Below the pieces are notes generated by a model. It worked only from the letters and a program-made list of their open reading frames with translations, searched no databases and was not told the DNA's origin. The position numbers and the translations under genes are program-made. From NCBI GenBank assembly GCA_003266075.1, contig MUZZ01000104.1:1907-11111 (forward strand): a DNA stretch of 9,205 nt, written 5' to 3'. Position 1 is the first letter of the stretch. Each line of letters begins with the position of its first letter. This document shows positions 5,300-9,205 of the stretch, in pieces. This stretch comes from Methanosphaera sp. rholeuAM74 (GTDB lineage Archaea; Methanobacteriota; Methanobacteria; Methanobacteriales; Methanobacteriaceae).

Positions 5300-6853
5300 A
5301 TGTCAAATAAATTATTTAAAAATAGTGTAATCCTAATAATTGGAAACATCCTATTTAGGATAGGGGGATACATTAACAGGCTATTAATGAGTAGGATGCT
5401 AGGTCCTGAGGGATACGGTTTATATGGTTTAACCCTACCATTTCAGGGGATATTCCAGATATTATCTGCTGGGGGATTGCCACCAGCAATTTCAAAGTAT
5501 GTTGCAGAATACAACTCGAAAGACGAAAAGGAAATGACCAAACAGGTCATAGTTACTGCAACAAAGTTCATGGTCATAATGGCAATACTTCTGAGTATAG
5601 TGCTACTGTTTTCATCAGACTTCATAGCAAACAATATCTTCCACAAACCAGCAGTTGTCTGGCCATTAAGGGCAGTGAGTCTAATCACCCCATTTAGTGT
5701 GATTGTTGGGGCAATGAGAGGAGTATTTCAGGGATTGTATGTTAATGAATACACCGTTTATAATAGATTAGCCGAACAAGTATCGACAATAGTCTTTGCA
5801 TGCATACTCGTCTATGTTGGACTCTATGCTATGGGTGCTGTGCTGGGTACTGCCCTTGGTTTTGTGGTTTCGGCAATTACGGCAGTATTTCTCTACAAAA
5901 GATATGTTAGTCCACTATTTGATGATGTGACACCACTTAACCTAACCTTTAGGGAGGAACTGGATTTATTATATGTTCTAATAAAGTTCGCCGTTCCTGT
6001 TGCAATAACCGCACTATCCGAGATGGCCATATACGATGTGGGTACATTAGTAATTGGTGTTCTGATGCTTTCAAGTGACGTTGGCTACTATAATGCAGCT
6101 GACCCTATTTCAAGGATTCCGTTGATTATCTCATTATCCATATCAACAGTACTACTTCCAGCAGCTTCAGAAGCATATGCAGTTAAAAATCAAGAACTGC
6201 TAGAAAGATATGTTGTTAACTGCTTAAGATACAGTATCCTTAGTGTTCTACCATTATGCATATTTATTAGTGTATTTAGTGGTCCGATATTGGTAATACT
6301 GTTTGGAGCAACATATGTGCCAAGTTCCGGAGTTCTGAGTATTCTGGTATTTGGAATGTCATTTTATACCATTTACATGATTTGTAGCAGTATCCTGCAG
6401 GGGATTGGATGCCCTAAGATACCAATGTACCTATTATTACTGGGTACTCTGTTGAATGTGGTGGCAAACTTTTACTTTGTAGATATCATGGGAATAAATG
6501 GTGCAGGAGTGGCAACTACAATTACAACAGCTATATTGATGATCAGCATTATGCTAATCCTAGTAAGGAAGATAAGAATATCAATTCCTTGGAACAATAT
6601 CATCCTAATTATAATGAGCAATGTCATTTTAATGATAGCACTACTGATTATGCCAAATAGTATCATGGGAGCTATAATCGGATTGATTATTGGAGGCATA
6701 GTATACATAGGCTTACTAGTACTACTGAAAACATTGACATTACAGGACATCAATTTCTTCAAAGAATACATTGACAAGATAAAAATCACAAAAAGCATTA
6801 CAGATAAAATAGTAAAAATTATAGAAGATAAAAACCTAATATATAAACAATGA
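5300..6853 (+). CDS. Lipid-linked glycan flippase (SpoVB/MurJ/Wzx-like, MVF superfamily)
   Basis: A 517-residue integral membrane protein with about 12-14 predicted helices, of the polysaccharide-biosynthesis/MATE-like family. Family landmarks near the N-terminus are RMLGPEGYGLYGL (32-44), SAGGLPPAISKYVAEYNS (56-73) and RGVFQGLYVNEYTVYNRLAEQ split over 140-160; they resemble the SpoVB/MurJ branch more than classical Wzx. The final ~40 residues are a basic, soluble tail. It should move an undecaprenyl- or archaeal polyprenyl-linked sugar intermediate to the outer face of the membrane, either surface polysaccharide units or a wall (pseudomurein) precursor. The ATG at 5300 is preferred; a GTG three codons upstream (5291) is possible, and both have weak ribosome binding sites. 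It is divergent from the polymerase and glycosyltransferase pair and followed by hisB after 13 bp. Substrate is inferred. Confidence 0.8.
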   Translation: MSNKLFKNSVILIIGNILFRIGGYINRLLMSRMLGPEGYGLYGLTLPFQGIFQILSAGGLPPAISKYVAEYNSKDEKEMTKQVIVTATKFMVIMAILLSIVLLFSSDFIANNIFHKPAVVWPLRAVSLITPFSVIVGAMRGVFQGLYVNEYTVYNRLAEQVSTIVFACILVYVGLYAMGAVLGTALGFVVSAITAVFLYKRYVSPLFDDVTPLNLTFREELDLLYVLIKFAVPVAITALSEMAIYDVGTLVIGVLMLSSDVGYYNAADPISRIPLIISLSISTVLLPAASEAYAVKNQELLERYVVNCLRYSILSVLPLCIFISVFSGPILVILFGATYVPSSGVLSILVFGMSFYTIYMICSSILQGIGCPKIPMYLLLLGTLLNVVANFYFVDIMGINGAGVATTITTAILMISIMLILVRKIRISIPWNNIILIIMSNVILMIALLIMPNSIMGAIIGLIIGGIVYIGLLVLLKTLTLQDINFFKEYIDKIKITKSITDKIVKIIEDKNLIYKQ

Positions 6854-6857
6854 GGTG
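6852..6857 (+). promoter_or_regulatory. hisB ribosome binding site overlapping the flippase stop
   Basis: GAGGTG begins inside the flippase TGA stop (6851-6853) and lies 9 nt before the hisB ATG at 6867. No room is left for a separate promoter in the 13-bp gap, so hisB is probably read from the flippase transcript or from a promoter inside the flippase gene. Confidence 0.65.
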
Positions 6858-6866
6858 TGTTGACTT

Positions 6867-7448
6867 ATGAATGAAAGAGAAGTAAAATTAAACAGAAAAA
6901 CAAAAGAAACAGACATAGAAATAAAATTAGATATTGACGGAAAAGGAGAAGCAAACATAGATACAGGATTAAAATTCTTTGACCACATGCTAAACTCATT
7001 CAGTCGTCATGGATTTTTTGACTTAGACATTACCTGCAAAGGAGACATAGAAGTAGATGACCACCACACCATAGAAGACGTGGGAATACTACTAGGAGAA
7101 TGCTTCAAGAAAGCATTAGATGATAAAGTGGGAATAGAACGCATGGGATACTCAATTGTACCAATGGATGAGGCACTAGCAACAACAGCAGTCGACATTA
7201 GTGGCAGAAACTACACAGTATTCGATGCCAAATTCCAATACCAGTACATTGGAGATGTCAACTCACAAAACGTTAAACACTTCATAGAATCCTTCGCAAA
7301 CTCAGCCCTGATAAACATCAACATAAAAGCAGAAGGTGAAAACGACCACCACATATGTGAAGCAATATTCAAGTCACTAGCACGTGCAATGAATGATGCT
7401 ACAAAAATTACTCACGACCAATTACTAACTACGAAGGGAAAATTATAG
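6867..7448 (+). CDS. hisB: Imidazoleglycerol-phosphate dehydratase
   Basis: A 193-residue enzyme that dehydrates imidazole glycerol phosphate to imidazole acetol phosphate in histidine synthesis. The metal- and substrate-binding signatures are complete: FFDHML (37-42), SRHG (46-49), DDHHTIED (64-71), MDEALA (100-105), SGR (112-114) and NDHHICEAIFKS (159-170). The paired histidine motifs bind the two Mn ions of the 24-mer. The length fits the monofunctional archaeal/plant type, with no fused HisB phosphatase domain. The ATG follows GAGGTG. No other his genes are in the window, which agrees with the scattered his genes of methanogens. It probably shares a transcript with the flippase, though no metabolic link is evident. 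Its 3' end faces mtd with 9 bp between stop codons. Codon use is A/C-ending (Ile mostly ATA). Confidence 0.97.
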   Translation: MNEREVKLNRKTKETDIEIKLDIDGKGEANIDTGLKFFDHMLNSFSRHGFFDLDITCKGDIEVDDHHTIEDVGILLGECFKKALDDKVGIERMGYSIVPMDEALATTAVDISGRNYTVFDAKFQYQYIGDVNSQNVKHFIESFANSALININIKAEGENDHHICEAIFKSLARAMNDATKITHDQLLTTKGKL

Positions 7449-7457
7449 AAGATAACC

Positions 7458-8288
7458 CTAATCAAAATTATCCATTAATGAAGTCTTCCTAAGTACTGTA
7501 CCATCCCGACGGTGGGGAGTCCTAAGTACAGTATCATTACCTTTTTCTATATCCCTTGCCTCATCTGCAAGTTTTGCCGCAGCAGACATCATTTCATGAG
7601 CTGCCGTAACTAGTGGTATGTATATGTCCGGTTCATCCGTTTTAAAGCATGCCTTAATATCCATATCAGAAACCCTGCTAGCAATATGATATGCAGCTAA
7701 TGCCTTACTCATGGCATAAGGGTTTTTAAATCCAGCATACTGGATAGCGACTTCTGCCTTAACAACTATTTCTGGTAACTCTATTTCTTCGTTATTATTA
7801 AGTTTATTTATTAATTCATCCATTGTTTCATGTACTAACCTGAATGCACCAGTTATTGATAATACTTTCAATACATCAGAATTAAATAATGCCATCTCCG
7901 TTGGATCTAAGAATTCTCTTCTTGCACCTATCATTGGATCTGCCCGTATTAGAATGTAACCCAAGTTTTGTTCTTTCATCTGGCCTATTGCCTTTTCTCC
8001 TGGTTTGTCGCCTATTATTATAGTAGGTATGTCTATTTCTGATAAAATTTCCCTTGCCCTCTTTGGATGTTTAGCATTGGGATTAGGACTGATGAATATT
8101 ATTATATCAGGATTTAACTTATGAATATTCGGTAACAAATCCTCAACCTGCTTTGAACCCATCTTTGAGCCAGAACTAATCGTTCTTACTTCAACATCAT
8201 TCCTATCTGCCCTTTCATCTAAGACCAAATCTATTACTGGAGATGTGCCAATATTTCCTATCTTTACTATTGCAATCTTAACTACCAT
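7458..8288 (-). CDS. mtd: F420-dependent methylenetetrahydromethanopterin dehydrogenase
   Basis: A 276-residue cytoplasmic enzyme that reversibly converts methenyl-H4MPT plus reduced F420 to methylene-H4MPT in the C1 pathway of methanogenesis. The whole chain matches the Mtd family in order and length: the N-terminal KIGNIGTSPVIDL (9-21), FISPNPNAKHPKRARE (65-80), the highly conserved IRADPMIGARREFLDP (114-129) and LRTPHRRDG (255-263) near the C-terminus. The protein family forms a trimer of dimers and has no flavin or metal. The ATG at 8286-8288 has GGTGGT 6 nt upstream. It is the second gene after the CbiA/CfbB-type gene, 25 bp downstream, so probably co-transcribed. The C-terminus contains TVLR twice (253-256 and 264-267), from an 18-nt imperfect direct repeat. 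The enzyme supports a methanogen assignment. Confidence 0.97.
   Translation of the reverse strand: MVVKIAIVKIGNIGTSPVIDLVLDERADRNDVEVRTISSGSKMGSKQVEDLLPNIHKLNPDIIIFISPNPNAKHPKRAREILSEIDIPTIIIGDKPGEKAIGQMKEQNLGYILIRADPMIGARREFLDPTEMALFNSDVLKVLSITGAFRLVHETMDELINKLNNNEEIELPEIVVKAEVAIQYAGFKNPYAMSKALAAYHIASRVSDMDIKACFKTDEPDIYIPLVTAAHEMMSAAAKLADEARDIEKGNDTVLRTPHRRDGTVLRKTSLMDNFD
7487..7537. repeat. Imperfect 18-nt direct repeat inside the 3' end of mtd
   Basis: TCCTAAGTACTGTACCAT (7487-7504) and TCCTAAGTACAGTATCAT (7520-7537) match at 16 of 18 positions and lie 33 bp apart, which is 11 codons in frame. They encode the repeated TVLR in the Mtd C-terminus. The 33-bp unit does not otherwise repeat. 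Confidence 0.6.
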
Positions 8289-8313
8289 TATTATACCACC
8301 ATTAATTTTTTTC

Positions 8314-9205
8314 CTAAATCTGTCTTGCTAGTCTAGTGAAGTTGTATGCGAAATCCACTACACATGATGTGTGCGTATGCACATAACTTGCCAATGTATT
8401 GTTTTTGAGTAAACCATCATATTCACCGTTTATTCCCACTCCCCTTTTCATCTTGAATGCAAAGTCATCAACACTACCTCCAGTATAATCTACCTTGGAG
8501 TAATGGAATTCATGTCCATGATATGTTGTTCCTTTTTTAGTGAATGGGTTATCCTTAATTACCTCTGCTATAGTGTAGCTTAATCCTTGAACTTTCTTTG
8601 TTAATGATGACTTATATGGATAGACTCCTACTGCTTCAAACCCATCAATGGATTTGGTTAAATACATTAATCCACCACATTCAGCGTATACTGGGTGATT
8701 GTCTTGTGAGAACTTCTTTATTGATTCAAGCATGGATTTATTTGATGATAACTCTTTCTTAAATATTTCCGGATATCCTCCACCAATATATAGTGCGTCT
8801 GCATCTGGTAAGTGTTCGTCATGGATTGGACTGAAGTATTCGATTTTGGCGTTGTTGTATTCTAGTGCTTCTAGGTTTTCATTGTAGTAGAAGTTAAATG
8901 CTTCATCAAAAGGTACTGCAACAGTTGTTTTTTCACGATTTTTTTCTTCAAGCCATATCGGCTCGTATTCATCTGGTACTTTTTCTGAGTTATCCATTAT
9001 CTCCATCAGCAAATCCAGGTCAATGTTTTCGCTAATAGTCTGTCCCCACTTGTCCACTAATGAGCTTATCCTCTCCTGTTCTACTGCAGGTATTAGTCCT
9101 AAGTGTCTTTGTTCCATTGCTATGGATTCATCACGTACTATACCACCCAATACCTGTGTATTGGATAGTTTTTCTACTGCTTCCTTTGTTTTAAGGTAAT
9201 GCTTC
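8314..9205 (-). CDS. cfbB: Cobyrinate / Ni-sirohydrochlorin a,c-diamide synthase (CbiA/CfbB family), 5' end outside the window
   Basis: The reading frame stays open to the right edge. About 297 codons are visible and roughly 150 N-terminal residues, including the ATP-binding loop, lie beyond it. A TTG at 9148-9150 is internal: the upstream residues (EKLSNTQVLGGIVRDES) are conserved family sequence. The linker RHLGLIP is followed by a class I glutamine amidotransferase domain with YIGGGYPE, the nucleophile cysteine in AECGGL (codon 8677-8679), GTTYHGHEFHYS, and HTHTS near the end. The family uses glutamine and ATP to amidate the a and c acetate side chains of a tetrapyrrole: cobyrinate in B12 synthesis (CbiA) or Ni-sirohydrochlorin in coenzyme F430 synthesis (CfbB). 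The linkage to mtd and the methanogen setting favour CfbB, but the visible part cannot separate the two with certainty. Confidence 0.85.
   Translation of the reverse strand, partial: KHYLKTKEAVEKLSNTQVLGGIVRDESIAMEQRHLGLIPAVEQERISSLVDKWGQTISENIDLDLLMEIMDNSEKVPDEYEPIWLEEKNREKTTVAVPFDEAFNFYYNENLEALEYNNAKIEYFSPIHDEHLPDADALYIGGGYPEIFKKELSSNKSMLESIKKFSQDNHPVYAECGGLMYLTKSIDGFEAVGVYPYKSSLTKKVQGLSYTIAEVIKDNPFTKKGTTYHGHEFHYSKVDYTGGSVDDFAFKMKRGVGINGEYDGLLKNNTLASYVHTHTSCVVDFAYNFTRLARQI

Noticed and set aside
5191..5373. 60-codon - strand frame across the divergent promoter
   Set aside because: It spans the TATA-rich intergenic DNA and the antisense of the flippase start, with no ribosome binding site or recognisable sequence.
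6472..6798. 108-codon - strand frame with hydrophobic segments
   Set aside because: It is the reverse complement of the hydrophobic flippase gene, which produces membrane-like antisense frames.
3005..6853. Pseudomurein biosynthesis cluster
   Set aside because: No Mur-ligase-like, MraY-like or peptide-related gene is present, so only a general glycan role can be supported.
1..9205. Mobile element, CRISPR array, tRNA or toxin-antitoxin system
   Set aside because: I saw no transposase, terminal repeats, regularly spaced repeats, tRNA cloverleaf or small paired genes; the genes present are ordinary chromosomal ones.

Overview
The window looks like part of the chromosome of a hydrogen-dependent methanogen of the order Methanobacteriales. 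The evidence is a 69-residue HMf-type archaeal histone, the F420-dependent methylene-H4MPT dehydrogenase Mtd, a CbiA/CfbB-type corphin amidase, an archaeal Get3/ArsA ATPase, archaeal TATA boxes and GGTG/AGGAGGT ribosome binding sites. The DNA is very AT-rich, which fits Methanosphaera or Methanobrevibacter; the genus is inferred and no similarity search was possible.

Layout. Positions 2-112 hold what may be the 3' end of a + strand gene running in from a G7 tract at the left edge. An AT-rich intergenic stretch follows, with an imperfect hairpin and a perfect 12-bp dyad just past the end of nadE. nadE (390-1178, -) and a Get3/ArsA ATPase gene (1403-2386, +) diverge from a 224-bp region holding both promoters and two TTATC/GATAA-like dyads exactly 20 bp apart. 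A second AT-rich spacer leads to the histone gene (2665-2874, +), which has a strong promoter, a near-perfect Shine-Dalgarno and a hairpin-plus-T-run terminator.

Positions 3005-6853 form a cell-surface glycan block. A multi-pass oligosaccharide-repeat polymerase-like protein and a GT-B-like glycosyltransferase share an ATGA overlap on the - strand. Divergent from them, a SpoVB/MurJ/Wzx-type lipid-linked glycan flippase is on the + strand. Together they resemble a minimal make-flip-polymerise set for an envelope polysaccharide or for wall precursors. hisB (6867-7448, +) follows the flippase after 13 bp and is probably co-transcribed with it.

The right end is a - strand pair: the C-terminal part of a cobyrinate/Ni-sirohydrochlorin a,c-diamide synthase (8314 to beyond 9205) followed after 25 bp by mtd (7458-8288). 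This links tetrapyrrole cofactor synthesis (probably F430) to a central methanogenesis enzyme. hisB and mtd converge with only 9 bp between their stop codons.

Most of the window is ordinary chromosomal housekeeping and envelope content. I found no tRNA, rRNA, CRISPR array, insertion sequence or clearly novel defence or mobile system. The points most worth a second look are the T-ending codon bias confined to the Get3/ArsA gene, the divergent glycan cassette, the bacterial-style terminator behind the histone gene, and several small dyads in the intergenic DNA.
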